Assembly (NCBI RefSeq): GCF_003815655.1
Contig: NZ_CP033917.1
Location: 2,790,001 to 2,854,000, forward strand
DNA length: 64,000 bases
Source of the DNA: Chryseobacterium sp. G0201
GTDB taxonomy: Bacteria; Bacteroidota; Bacteroidia; Flavobacteriales; Weeksellaceae
Direction: 5' to 3'
Shown here in pieces: positions 35,170-44,950 of the stretch (position 1 is its first letter; every line of letters starts with the position of its first letter). The notes below the pieces were generated by a model, which worked only from the letters and a program-made list of their open reading frames with translations, did not search any database and was not told the DNA's origin. The position numbers and the translations under genes are program-made.

Positions 35170-36045
35170 ATGAAAAAACTAAAATACATATTTACTTTGA
35201 TGGCATTGTCCTGCAGTTACTTATCATTTGCGCAATTCAATACGATTACAGCAACAATACAAAAGAAATCTGAAAATCCGAATGTATCAGAAAAATCTAA
35301 TATCGAAGAAACGGTACAACGAAAGAAGGCTAAGAAATCTTGGAAGCAAGTTTTAAATATCACCACTAAATCAGATTTAAAAAATGAAACCAAAGGTTCG
35401 ACGAAATGGCTAACGAGTCAAATCGATTCTTTGAAAATGTTGATGAAAGAGTATAGCAGTGTAAAAGAAGTACAAAGAAATGAGTTTCAAAAACTGAAAG
35501 ATTCTTTGATGTTGCTAACACAGAATAAATTAGAAGAAACAAAGCAAACATCAAAAAAACAAAGCTTTTTCAGCACGTATGATTTGGTTGAAGAACCGGC
35601 AGCATATTTTCCAAAAATTGTAATGCCTCTTAAAAACAAGATCACCATTACATCTTCTTATGGGACAAGAACTCATCCTATTTTCGGAACAAAAAAAATG
35701 CACAATGGGATTGATTTAAAAGCCAGCTATGAAAATGTCTATTCTGTAATGGATGGAATCGTTACTTCAGCCGGATGGGATTCTAAAGGTGGAGGGAATT
35801 ACATCAAGGTAAAACATTTTAACCGTTTTGAAACATCTTACCTGCATCTCTCAGAAATATATTATCAAATAGGAGAAAGAGTAAAAGCCGGCTTTATCAT
35901 TGGAAAAAGCGGGAATACCGGAAACTCCACAGGTCCACATCTGCATTTTTCGGTAAAAGAATTCGGACAAAGCATCAACCCTTCTCATTTTTTAAATGAC
36001 CTTATTAAAGTAAACAATTTAATAGCAAACCATTATGAACACTAA
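35170..36045 (+). CDS. M23-family peptidase with signal peptide
   Basis: This 291-residue protein has a signal peptide (LMALSCSYLSFAQ), a helical linker, and a C-terminal LytM/M23 domain with zinc-binding motifs MHNGIDLKA (about residue 177) and GPHLHFSVKEFG (about residue 256). It probably opens the peptidoglycan for assembly of the conjugation channel. It overlaps the next gene by 11 bases. The linker has several Lys/Glu-rich heptads. Confidence 0.9.
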   Translation: MKKLKYIFTLMALSCSYLSFAQFNTITATIQKKSENPNVSEKSNIEETVQRKKAKKSWKQVLNITTKSDLKNETKGSTKWLTSQIDSLKMLMKEYSSVKEVQRNEFQKLKDSLMLLTQNKLEETKQTSKKQSFFSTYDLVEEPAAYFPKIVMPLKNKITITSSYGTRTHPIFGTKKMHNGIDLKASYENVYSVMDGIVTSAGWDSKGGGNYIKVKHFNRFETSYLHLSEIYYQIGERVKAGFIIGKSGNTGNSTGPHLHFSVKEFGQSINPSHFLNDLIKVNNLIANHYEH

Positions 36046-36745
36046 TACTTTACCAACAGACGAACTAAAAAAATACGGAATTATCAATGAAGATCTGTCA
36101 TTCTCTAAAAAACTAAATGCAGATGATATTCAGAAATTTCTGAAGGGATACACCATTGTGGCGGACAACGACAAAAACAGGGCAACTTTTCAGCTTACGG
36201 ATAATAATACTCAATTGAAAGTTATCTTTCTAGAAAGAGACAAAAGTATTTCTGAAATTCTTGTAAACAGTAAAAACAAAATTGAATACAGCGAAATTCA
36301 AGACATATCAAATCAAAAAGAAGCTGGATTTTCCATTGAGAAAAAAGCTTTCATTTTCGATAAAGAAACCAACAAAATAGTTGAGTTTGATTTTATTAAA
36401 AATGCAATAGAATTGACCGCAATTATTGCAGATAAAAAAAACACAGAAGAACTTAACCGTTACAAAGCAGAACTTCTAAAACTTAAATCTTTTCTGCAAG
36501 ATAAAATTGTTCAGTTCCCAGAAATGGCAAAAGAAATTACGAATGATTTGAATATTGTGTCCAAGGAATTCAATACGGTTGCTGGAATCTCTGAAAAGCA
36601 AAATCACTCTCAAAAACAGGAAAAATCAAACGTACAACTGAATGTGAATGACCCCGATGTTTATCAGGATGCCAATCGAATGAGAGAAGAGGAAAGCCAG
36701 GAGCAGGACGAGGAAATTCAAAAATCGAGAGGATTCAGAAGATAA
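36035..36745 (+). CDS. Cytoplasmic mobile-element protein, DUF4099-like start
   Basis: This 236-residue soluble protein starts LPTDELKKYGIINEDLSFSKKL and has FLKGYTIVADNDKNRATFQL, a layout reminiscent of DUF4099/DUF3945 proteins that accompany topoisomerase- or helicase-type genes in Bacteroidota mobile elements. A helical middle with LNRYKAELLKLKSFLQDK and an acidic, Glu/Gln-rich tail (REEESQEQDEEIQKSRG) follow. The family match is weak. It overlaps the peptidase gene by 11 bases. Confidence 0.55.
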   Translation: MNTNTLPTDELKKYGIINEDLSFSKKLNADDIQKFLKGYTIVADNDKNRATFQLTDNNTQLKVIFLERDKSISEILVNSKNKIEYSEIQDISNQKEAGFSIEKKAFIFDKETNKIVEFDFIKNAIELTAIIADKKNTEELNRYKAELLKLKSFLQDKIVQFPEMAKEITNDLNIVSKEFNTVAGISEKQNHSQKQEKSNVQLNVNDPDVYQDANRMREEESQEQDEEIQKSRGFRR

Positions 36746-36761
36746 ATTAAGAACTTGAAAA

Positions 36762-38744
36762 ATGGAAGAGAATCTAACCTGGTTTGATAAGAATATAGTT
36801 CCCAGAACGAAGTCTTATAAAAATTTTGTGAAGGAAATCGAAAACACTTCACCTGAACAGTTTTTTCGGGACGGGGAGAGGCTGTTTACTGATAAAGAGA
36901 AAAAGTTTATGTCCATTCACCAATCTAAGGGAAGAGAAGTTATCATAGGTTCAAATTTTACATTGAAAACAATTTTTCATTCAAATCCCGATCTCGTTAT
37001 TAGGGATACATTTAACAATACTGCTGAATTAGTCAGATTTATTGAAAAGCAGCAACTAGCCAATAAACATTTGATTTTGCAAAATAACAGGGCGTCTACT
37101 GAAATCTCTATAAGTAGCGAGTCAATAAAGCAGAAATTTCTCTCTGATCTCTGGGCTCAGGAATTGGAGAAAAAAACTGATTTAAGTTCCGGATTGGCCT
37201 ATACACAAATTGATGAAAAGCAAGCTCATCATTATCGAAATTATGAAGTTGAAGCTGCAAAGTTATCATCAGAAGGGGTTCATGAAATTGAAATGACTGA
37301 TCTGGAAGAAAATGCAGACTTTTTTTCAGATGAAGGTTTTGAAGAAAATTTAACCCCTGCATCTGACCTTCCGGACGGCTGGACCTGGAACGATTACGAG
37401 GATGGAAGTGGTTCGCTGAAGAGTCCAAGCGGTCATAGGTATTACAGCTATGATATGCAAACTCAGGAATATACATTACCGTACGGTCGGCGAGAATGGA
37501 CAGGTATGAGAGATTTTTATGACGCTCCAAAAAGTTTGAACGAATTCAAAAGCTATGTCGAAAGCGACTTAAAAGCAAAAGCAGTGCAAAATAATCTTTA
37601 TCCGAAACTTTCCGAAGAGGAAAAAAATGATATTCTCAATTACAGGATCTTTATGAAAGAAAACGAATTCATACTGGGGAACTTGCAGATCACAGCGAAC
37701 CAAAGAAAAGCTTATTCAGAAAAAATGGAATTCGGAACAACAGATGGAGATTATTCTCTTACAAAGGCACAAATGGACACAATCCCAAATGTTATTGATG
37801 GTCATACGCTGTCAAAAAATGACAAATACGAATTGGCTTTCGGCCTATTGGAAAAACAGCTATATGGGGAATCCTACGAATTATTGGATAACGGTGAAAT
37901 TCTAAAAAATTATCTGGATGAAAATGTTTTTTCAAGACACAGAATATTAACAATGAATGATATAAAATTTAACAATCAAAACCCAAACATTATGGAAACA
38001 CAGAACGAATATGAACCATCTCAGTATCCGAAATTTCAATTAAAATATCTTGGTTTCGGAGAAGGAGAACAACTGCACAAAGATTTAGAAAATGGGATTA
38101 ATGCTCCCGAAAAAGAGTTCGAAATTAAAACCACTTCCGACAAAACGATGCCTGGAAATGAAATGGAATTCACATTAAAATTCAATAAGATAGAAAATGG
38201 AAGTGTCTTTATGAATTTTTATAATGCTAAACTCACTAAAGAAAATGGCGACGTTATCTCCCATAATTTTCCGGTTAACAGGGTAAATACATTTACAGCT
38301 AAAGAAGCAATAAACTTGTTAGAAGGGCGGACAGTTAAAATAGAATTTCACAATCCGAAAACCGAAAAAATAGAACCTGCATTTGCCAAGCTCAATTTTA
38401 ACGAACCCAAAACTGAAAAAGGAAATTATAATTTCCAGAATTTCTACAAAAATTATGGTGTTGATACGGCTCAGATCGTAGAAAAATCCAAACTGATCTT
38501 CGATAAGCCGGAATGGAAGGAAAGTACCATAAAATCTTTGGAAAAAGGAAATATCGTCAAGGTAAAATTTGAATTGGACGATAAAGTGGTAGAAGGCAAA
38601 GCGGTGCTGAATCCGCAATACAAAAATCTGAATCTGTATGATTCCGATATGAACAGAATCAACACCAACAAGCCTTTAGAAGGTTTGGAACAAGACAACA
38701 GGCACGAAAAAAATAACGTGAAAGAACAAAGTATTAAACGATAG
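36762..38744 (+). CDS. Large DUF3945-type mobile-element protein
   Basis: This 660-residue cytoplasmic protein has three parts. The N-terminal 200 residues are unrecognised. A segment near residues 202-240 has LPDGW…HRYYSYDMQTQEY, which superficially looks like a WW domain. The C-terminal 230 residues match the DUF3945 type: FMNFYNAKLTKENGDVISHNF, TAKEAINLLEGRTVKIEF, FYKNYGVD, and finally VLNPQYKNLNLYDSDMNRI. Such proteins are common in Bacteroidota conjugative elements; their role is unknown. A weak terminator follows at 38775-38810. Confidence 0.7.
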   Translation: MEENLTWFDKNIVPRTKSYKNFVKEIENTSPEQFFRDGERLFTDKEKKFMSIHQSKGREVIIGSNFTLKTIFHSNPDLVIRDTFNNTAELVRFIEKQQLANKHLILQNNRASTEISISSESIKQKFLSDLWAQELEKKTDLSSGLAYTQIDEKQAHHYRNYEVEAAKLSSEGVHEIEMTDLEENADFFSDEGFEENLTPASDLPDGWTWNDYEDGSGSLKSPSGHRYYSYDMQTQEYTLPYGRREWTGMRDFYDAPKSLNEFKSYVESDLKAKAVQNNLYPKLSEEEKNDILNYRIFMKENEFILGNLQITANQRKAYSEKMEFGTTDGDYSLTKAQMDTIPNVIDGHTLSKNDKYELAFGLLEKQLYGESYELLDNGEILKNYLDENVFSRHRILTMNDIKFNNQNPNIMETQNEYEPSQYPKFQLKYLGFGEGEQLHKDLENGINAPEKEFEIKTTSDKTMPGNEMEFTLKFNKIENGSVFMNFYNAKLTKENGDVISHNFPVNRVNTFTAKEAINLLEGRTVKIEFHNPKTEKIEPAFAKLNFNEPKTEKGNYNFQNFYKNYGVDTAQIVEKSKLIFDKPEWKESTIKSLEKGNIVKVKFELDDKVVEGKAVLNPQYKNLNLYDSDMNRINTNKPLEGLEQDNRHEKNNVKEQSIKR

Positions 38745-38774
38745 ATAAAACGTACAACCAATCATTTATTTCCC

Positions 38775-38810
38775 AGCGGTAAGTCAAATTAATTAGGCTG
38801 CCGCTTTTTT
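38775..38810 (+). terminator. Weak terminator after the DUF3945-type gene
   Basis: AGCGG (38775-38779) and CCGCT (38801-38805) can pair across a 21-base loop, followed by a run of T to 38810. It lies about 30 bases after the stop of the upstream gene. Confidence 0.4.
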
Positions 38811-38823
38811 AAACCCTATATCT

Positions 38824-39504
38824 ATGAAAAAACTTTTAATACTACCCAGCTTGTTTTTTCTTTTTGTAAGCACTTCCTGCCACAAAGAAATCAAATCCGA
38901 AAAAGGAGGAATCGATGTTGTCTCCAATGTCTATTTTGATGTTTCCAAAAATCTGGACAACATCCAAAGCTTTCATTTGTCAAGCCTTAATTATTCGGGA
39001 GATTCCATTATAGAAAGGATTCCGGATGCTGATGCTCCCGAAATAACCCAACAGATTTATTTCATTAAAGATTCATTGTGCTATACCATTGAAAATGAAA
39101 ATCCCGGCAAAATTATTCTGTCAGACATCATAAAGAAACAAAAGCCTCTTCCTGTTGAAAAGAAAAAAGGAGGAACATTGTTTTCTCAGGAAAAAATCCC
39201 CAATTACAGAAACAGAAAAAATCTGAGTGATACGGTTTTGTTTAAGAAAAAATACAAACGATTTGAAATCAACTCACCTTGGATGTATACCCGGTTTTAC
39301 ATTTATCCCACGGATACTATTTTACCGTACTCTATTTACAAACACGCGGAAAAGGACTACCACGGAAGGCTCGAAAGGATTGATTCTTACAATAAAAAGA
39401 CGGACATATTCGTGACTCTTCAATTAATATCAAGAAAAAACTGGGACAGTGAAACCAAAGAAATTTTTGAATTTAACCACTTCATAAAAAACAGAAAAAA
39501 GTGA
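38824..39504 (+). CDS. Putative lipoprotein
   Basis: This 226-residue protein has a lipoprotein signal with lipobox STSC (Cys at residue 19) and a beta-rich body without recognised domain. Aromatic motifs include FEINSPWMYTRFYIYPTD. It is followed by the methylase-helicase gene with a GTGA overlap, so the two are coupled even though the products are predicted to be in different compartments. The function is unknown. Entry-exclusion or surface roles are typical for conjugative-element lipoproteins but are not shown here. Confidence 0.7.
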   Translation: MKKLLILPSLFFLFVSTSCHKEIKSEKGGIDVVSNVYFDVSKNLDNIQSFHLSSLNYSGDSIIERIPDADAPEITQQIYFIKDSLCYTIENENPGKIILSDIIKKQKPLPVEKKKGGTLFSQEKIPNYRNRKNLSDTVLFKKKYKRFEINSPWMYTRFYIYPTDTILPYSIYKHAEKDYHGRLERIDSYNKKTDIFVTLQLISRKNWDSETKEIFEFNHFIKNRKK

Positions 39505-42500
39505 AAGATGAAGATTTTTTTAATGAGATAAATGATGACATTTCTGTAGTTGAAGGAAATAAAAAGGAACTTATTGTTTTCACAAACAGTAAGGATACGC
39601 TTTCATTCTTGGAGCTTCTTCAATTGAACAAGCAAGTCAATAATAGAACATTGATTACCCTTAATTCAGGTTCAAATAGCAAAAAGTTCCTCAATAGATA
39701 CCAGAATTATGATGGTAAAATGTTTCTTTGTCTTACCGGGGATAGAACGGGAAATGCAATAACCAGGAAAATTCTTACAGAATTTAATGGCAAAAATATC
39801 AAAGACGTTCGTCCTTTGTATGAAATTTCTGAAAATGGGAATCAAGACCTGACCGAATATCTACAGAATAAACTCAAGCTTCAAGATAAAAATACTAATT
39901 TAGTTGAACCAAAAATTTCTGAAAATGAAAGCAATGCAATTGAATCCGGAAGAACATCCGATTCTCAGCAAGTGGGAAACGGAACACCTGAACAAAACCC
40001 TGGAGAACCTAGCCCTAAGATCCAATCCGAGCAAAACGGAAGTTACGGAAGCGGACAAGCAGTGGGCAGCAACAATGCTGGAAATGGACTTGCAAGCGCA
40101 GAGCGGAGCAATTTGGGAAACCGAGACCGAGGAAGAGGATCCTATGACGACTCACAACAGAATAATGTTGGAGAGACTCAAGGACGTTCCGTGGGCGGAA
40201 TCGTACCCGGGAGAACTGTATCCGATAGAAGAAGACCTGATGGAGGACTTTCCGAGATAAGTGAGGAGTCAACAAATAATGTAGAGTTAGATGCTCTTAT
40301 TTCAAAATATAAAGGGCAAAAACTGAATAATGATCAAGTTGCAGAAGTAGTTTCTGCAGCTTGTTTTGTTTCCGACAATCACAAAATTAATCTGAAGGAA
40401 AATCTTAACATCACTTATGACTTAATAGAAATTTGCAGCCAATTCCAAAGTGGCGGGACGGCAAAAGAAGGGAGAGGGATTTTAGACGAATATTATACGC
40501 AGGAAAAAATTGTTGATTCAGTTCATAATTTAATTAAAGACCATTTCAAAACTCAAAAAGAGATTTCCGTTTTAGAACCAAGTGTTGGAACTGGAAATTT
40601 CATCTATGCTACTCACGGATTATCTGTAAATTCTAAAATTACAGGTTTTGAAATCAACGAGACCACCGCAAAAATTGCTAAAATTCTGCATCCCGAATCT
40701 GACATCAATCTTCGTTCGTTTGAAACTGAATTCATTGACGAAAAAGGAAATAAAAAGGACTTTTCTCAGCAATACGATTTGGTAATTGGAAATCCGCCCT
40801 ATGGTGAACATCGGGGACTTTACAAAGGGTTGGGAGAAGAGCCTAAAATTTCAAAATACGAAGATTATTTCGTTAAACGTTCACTTGACTCTTTAAAACC
40901 AAACGGCGTTTTGGCGATGGTTCTTCCATCAGGTTGGCTCAACCGACAAAAGAATTTGCAGAATGCTAGTGTTTTGGAAGGTTTCCGTTTACCCAATGGC
41001 GCTTTTGCAGGAACACAAATCGGAACCGACATTATCATTCTAAGAAAAAACACTCAAAATATCTCGACGGATATTTCTAATTATTTTGAAAATAATCCAA
41101 CAAGAATTTTGGGAGAAACCCGAGAAAAAACCAACCGTTTTGGTCGATTAGAAAAATATATTCACGGTAATTTAGATGAAGCTTTATTTAAGATTGAACA
41201 GTTTAAAAATAGGAATGAAACCCAGCGGATCGGAAATCTGTTTGAAGATTTGTTTTTAGAGGAAGAACCTAAAGCTGAAAATAAAGTTCCTGTACCCAAA
41301 AAAGGAAGTGCAGAAATCGAAGATTCTACGAGGATTACAAACCAAAATGAAAATGAACTCAATGTAAGAGAAACTCAAGAAAAAATTGACCAGGTACTTT
41401 CCAAACTTAATGACATCAAGTTTAAATCTCCCACAATTACGACTGAAATTAGCAAGTATCAAAAACTGCGCGAAGATCTAATCACAAAGCCGAAATCGTT
41501 TTCTGATGAAAAATTAAAAGAATTGATTGAAAAAAGTGATAGGATTATTTCTATTTACAATACCAAAAATCAGAACGAGTATAAACTTCAAACAAAACCG
41601 GAAATAAAGAAAGGTGTTTTAAAATATCAATTCTCAAAACAGGATGAAATTGTAAATACTTCCTTGCAAAATAGTTCTGATATTACGAAAGAACAAATTG
41701 AAGCATTCAGAGATACCTCTTATGACGGCACATTAAATAATCGTGGAAAGCACCATCAGTTTGCGAACTTCATTGATGGAAACTGGGTTCACGATTTTTA
41801 TTATACTGAAGGAAATATTTACGCAAAACTGGAACAGCTGGAGCGGGATTTTTGCCGAAGTTCGGCTTCCAATTTTTTAATTAATGATAAAATTGGCGCC
41901 GGCACTGCCGGTCAATACGAAAAACAAAAAGCATTATTAGAAAATGTACTACCAAAAGCGAAATCGCTAGATGAGATTTATATCAGTCCGAATCACGAGT
42001 TCGTACACAAATTTGAGCTAGGTCAAATAGAGAAAGACCAATATAATCATGTTACAAAACGTACCGAATCAGTCATCGTAGATTACAATCTTGCCGAAAG
42101 ATTCAAAGATTTTCTCGGCACTTTGTCAAGTGAAGCCTTTGCGGGTTCTTCAGCTTGGGAAGTAAAAAGTTTTGTAGATAATGAAACAGTTACAGGAAGC
42201 GATAAAGAGAGGAATGCGTTAGTCAGAGAAAGGCGAAAAGCTGCTGCGAATGATTTGTTTTACAAATTTGTCCGGGAGGAACTTTCCGATGATATTAGAA
42301 ATCGTTTTGTAAAAGACTTTAACCGCAATTACAATAATATATACGTTCCGGATTATTCTAAATTCCCATTATTTTCCAGAATCTATCTGCATTTCAGAGG
42401 TCAGGAATTGCGATTGACCGAAGTTCAGAAAGCAGGAATCGGAAGACAGACCACAAAAGGAGTAGGGCTCTTAGCGCACGAAGTTGGTTTTGGAAAAACG

Positions 42501-44726
42501 CTTTCCGGAATCCTTTCGATGCACGAAGCAATGGAGAGGGGAAATGCTAAAAGACCAATCATCGTAGTTCCCAATGACAGCATTCTGAAACAATGGGTGG
42601 AAACCATTTTTGAAACCATTCCCAATGGTAAAGTCAATGTTTTAGGGAATTTGGGGAAAGATTATGACCTTTCAAAATTTGATAATAAAGATGGAGAAAT
42701 TACCATTGTTACTTATGAGGGTTTCAATAATATTGGATTTTCATCAGAAATTACCGAAGAACTTTCTTCAAAATTCAGTTACATCTCTGCAAACGAAATG
42801 AAGGGCATTACCAATACGGAAAGAGACCTCCAAATTGAACTTCAGAAAGAAAAGGAGATTGAGGGAAAAATGAAGCGTGGTAAAATCTATGATTGGGAAG
42901 ATTTTGGATTCGACCATTTGACCTTCGACGAAGTTCACAATGCCAATCATATTGTAGGAAAAGTAAAAATTGAGGACCGAAGATTTGCTTCCGATTTCAG
43001 AAGTCAAAACCAACAGACTTCCAAATTGGGAATCAATACCTGGATGGCAGCTCAGTACATTCAAGACAAAAATGATGGCAGAAATGTAACCTTGCTTTCC
43101 GCAACGCCTTTTACCAACAAACCCCTGGAGTATTATTCCATTCTTTCTTTAATAGCAAATAAAAGATTAGAAGAATCGGGGTATTTCAATGTGAATACAT
43201 TCTTCGAGACCTTTATGGAAGCGGATAATGATATGGAGATTGATGCAAAAGGTGATGTGAAGTTTAAAGCCAATGTTCGGAGATTTAAAAACAATTCGCT
43301 GTTTCAACAACTGTTATCTGAATTTATCGATATAAAAGGAGAGGAGGATAACCCTGAATTGATTCGTCCCAACAAAATCAACAAAGAGTATAAAATTGAG
43401 CAGAATGATCTGACAAAAGATCAATATGACTTGCTCAATGAAAATTTCAGTGAAACCGAAAAGGGTGCAATTCTAACGCATATTCTCAATGCCCGATTAA
43501 TTGCGATTTCGCCGTATCTATCACCATACTATGATGATGAAGAACCTTCTGTAAAAGAATTTATAGAAAATTCTCCGAAGTTGAAACAGACGATGGATTT
43601 AATAAGGCAGAACAAAAAAGATCTTCCCGAATCCGGACAAATTATTTATTCTGAATTAGCTGTTGCTCAATTTCCAAAACTGAAAGAATATCTCATAACA
43701 GAAATTGGTTACAAACCCGAAGAAATCGGAATTATTAATGGAGCGACCAATAAAAATCAAAGGATTTCTATTCAAAATGATTTTAATGAAGGAAAAATAA
43801 AAGTAGTTATTGGAAGTGAAGCCATTCAGGAAGGAATGAACCTTCAGGAAAATACAACAGATGTTTATATGCTAACGTTGCCATATAATTTTACTTCTTT
43901 GCGACAGGTGGAAGGACGGGCGTGGAGACAGGGAAATAAAAACGAAAATGTGAGAATTAATTTTATGCTGACCAATGACAGTATTGATGTTTTTATGCTT
44001 CAAAAACTACAATCTAAACAGGCAAGATATTTAGAAGCTATGAAAAAAGGTGCCGATGTTTTGGACGTATCTGATATTAGCACTCAAGAGCTTAAAACTT
44101 CCATCATTACCAATCCCGAAACCCGAGCCAATATTGAAATTGAATTAATGAAAAAAAGGATTGAAAGCGAGAAAAATAAGCATCTCGCAGATAGTGCTTT
44201 TGTCTTGAGAAAATACGAAGATGTTTTGAAAGTTCAAGAGTTAGTTACCAAAGCTGAGCATTCATATAATAGAATTGAAGGCTATTCGAAAAATGGCGAT
44301 GCAAATGCTGAATATTGGGCAACCCAATTACCATCATATCAAAAAACAATTGACCTTCATAAAGTTCAAGTACAAGAAGTAATTGAAAATTTAGCTCAGA
44401 AAGGAATAGATGTTACTCAAATTGAATTTCAAACCAAAATGACTGAGGATAAGATTGCGGAACTGGATAAGAAGCTGGAAGAACTTCCAGCAGTTAGAGA
44501 AAGTCTAGTAGTTCAATATAAAATTGAAAAGGCGGAACAGTTGAAAATTAATGAGCATAAAGATTATGTAAAAGAGAGGACGATTGAAAATAGTGTTCTG
44601 TATAATGCTTTTCTGAAAGTAAAGTCTATTAATGATGTTGAATTTAAAAATTCTTTAGATAAATCACTAAATCAAATTGAAGAAATAAATTTGAAAGATG
44701 TACCAGCTGTAATCAGAAAAAGATAA
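39501..44726 (+). CDS. Giant methylase-helicase of conjugative element
   Basis: This 1741-residue protein starts with GTG in the GTGA overlap. Layout: residues 1-130 a Toprim-like segment (ELIVFTNSKDTLSF, MFLCLTGDRTGNA); 140-255 a Gly/Asn/Ser/Arg-rich linker; then an N6-adenine methylase with motif I VLEPSVGTGNF (about 356) and NPPY (about 428); then an SF2 helicase with EVGFGKTLSG (about 992), DEVH (about 1141), LLSATPF (about 1199) and VEGRAWRQGN (about 1472); and a coiled-coil end. Similar giants are carried by Bacteroidota conjugative elements and resemble phage DarB-like antirestriction proteins. A likely role is to modify or process incoming DNA to escape host restriction. No nuclease motif was recognised. 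Confidence 0.88.
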   Translation: MKDEDFFNEINDDISVVEGNKKELIVFTNSKDTLSFLELLQLNKQVNNRTLITLNSGSNSKKFLNRYQNYDGKMFLCLTGDRTGNAITRKILTEFNGKNIKDVRPLYEISENGNQDLTEYLQNKLKLQDKNTNLVEPKISENESNAIESGRTSDSQQVGNGTPEQNPGEPSPKIQSEQNGSYGSGQAVGSNNAGNGLASAERSNLGNRDRGRGSYDDSQQNNVGETQGRSVGGIVPGRTVSDRRRPDGGLSEISEESTNNVELDALISKYKGQKLNNDQVAEVVSAACFVSDNHKINLKENLNITYDLIEICSQFQSGGTAKEGRGILDEYYTQEKIVDSVHNLIKDHFKTQKEISVLEPSVGTGNFIYATHGLSVNSKITGFEINETTAKIAKILHPESDINLRSFETEFIDEKGNKKDFSQQYDLVIGNPPYGEHRGLYKGLGEEPKISKYEDYFVKRSLDSLKPNGVLAMVLPSGWLNRQKNLQNASVLEGFRLPNGAFAGTQIGTDIIILRKNTQNISTDISNYFENNPTRILGETREKTNRFGRLEKYIHGNLDEALFKIEQFKNRNETQRIGNLFEDLFLEEEPKAENKVPVPKKGSAEIEDSTRITNQNENELNVRETQEKIDQVLSKLNDIKFKSPTITTEISKYQKLREDLITKPKSFSDEKLKELIEKSDRIISIYNTKNQNEYKLQTKPEIKKGVLKYQFSKQDEIVNTSLQNSSDITKEQIEAFRDTSYDGTLNNRGKHHQFANFIDGNWVHDFYYTEGNIYAKLEQLERDFCRSSASNFLINDKIGAGTAGQYEKQKALLENVLPKAKSLDEIYISPNHEFVHKFELGQIEKDQYNHVTKRTESVIVDYNLAERFKDFLGTLSSEAFAGSSAWEVKSFVDNETVTGSDKERNALVRERRKAAANDLFYKFVREELSDDIRNRFVKDFNRNYNNIYVPDYSKFPLFSRIYLHFRGQELRLTEVQKAGIGRQTTKGVGLLAHEVGFGKTLSGILSMHEAMERGNAKRPIIVVPNDSILKQWVETIFETIPNGKVNVLGNLGKDYDLSKFDNKDGEITIVTYEGFNNIGFSSEITEELSSKFSYISANEMKGITNTERDLQIELQKEKEIEGKMKRGKIYDWEDFGFDHLTFDEVHNANHIVGKVKIEDRRFASDFRSQNQQTSKLGINTWMAAQYIQDKNDGRNVTLLSATPFTNKPLEYYSILSLIANKRLEESGYFNVNTFFETFMEADNDMEIDAKGDVKFKANVRRFKNNSLFQQLLSEFIDIKGEEDNPELIRPNKINKEYKIEQNDLTKDQYDLLNENFSETEKGAILTHILNARLIAISPYLSPYYDDEEPSVKEFIENSPKLKQTMDLIRQNKKDLPESGQIIYSELAVAQFPKLKEYLITEIGYKPEEIGIINGATNKNQRISIQNDFNEGKIKVVIGSEAIQEGMNLQENTTDVYMLTLPYNFTSLRQVEGRAWRQGNKNENVRINFMLTNDSIDVFMLQKLQSKQARYLEAMKKGADVLDVSDISTQELKTSIITNPETRANIEIELMKKRIESEKNKHLADSAFVLRKYEDVLKVQELVTKAEHSYNRIEGYSKNGDANAEYWATQLPSYQKTIDLHKVQVQEVIENLAQKGIDVTQIEFQTKMTEDKIAELDKKLEELPAVRESLVVQYKIEKAEQLKINEHKDYVKERTIENSVLYNAFLKVKSINDVEFKNSLDKSLNQIEEINLKDVPAVIRKR

Positions 44727-44940
44727 ATGAAATATTTTAATTTATACCTAACTCAAGACTGTCATAAAATACAGTATACTACATCCAATAATGATGCAAC
44801 GGATTTAGCTAATAACAAACATAATTAGTAGATAGATGCTTATTAGTGAGTATAAAGGGCAATACGGATTTGATATTCTGCTTATAATGCAATGTTTAAG
44901 ATTCAAAGTACATATTATAGCAATTAAAGAAATAATTTCA

Positions 44941-44948
44941 TAATTTTG
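44941..44948 (+). promoter_or_regulatory. -7 box TAnnTTTG of the copper-resistance genes
   Basis: TAATTTTG matches TAnnTTTG exactly. The GTG start at 44951 follows after two bases and a TTG at 44954 after five, so the transcript should be nearly leaderless. No -33 TTG was found at proper spacing. Confidence 0.5.
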
Positions 44949-44950
44949 TT

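Noticed and set aside
37108..37530. Minus-strand frame of 140 codons opposite the DUF3945-type gene
   Set aside because: Antisense shadow; His/Ser-rich composition without motif.
39904..40260. 118-codon plus-strand frame inside the giant methylase-helicase gene
   Set aside because: It lies fully in the Gly/Asn/Arg-rich linker of the real gene in another frame; the overlap follows from the linker's composition.
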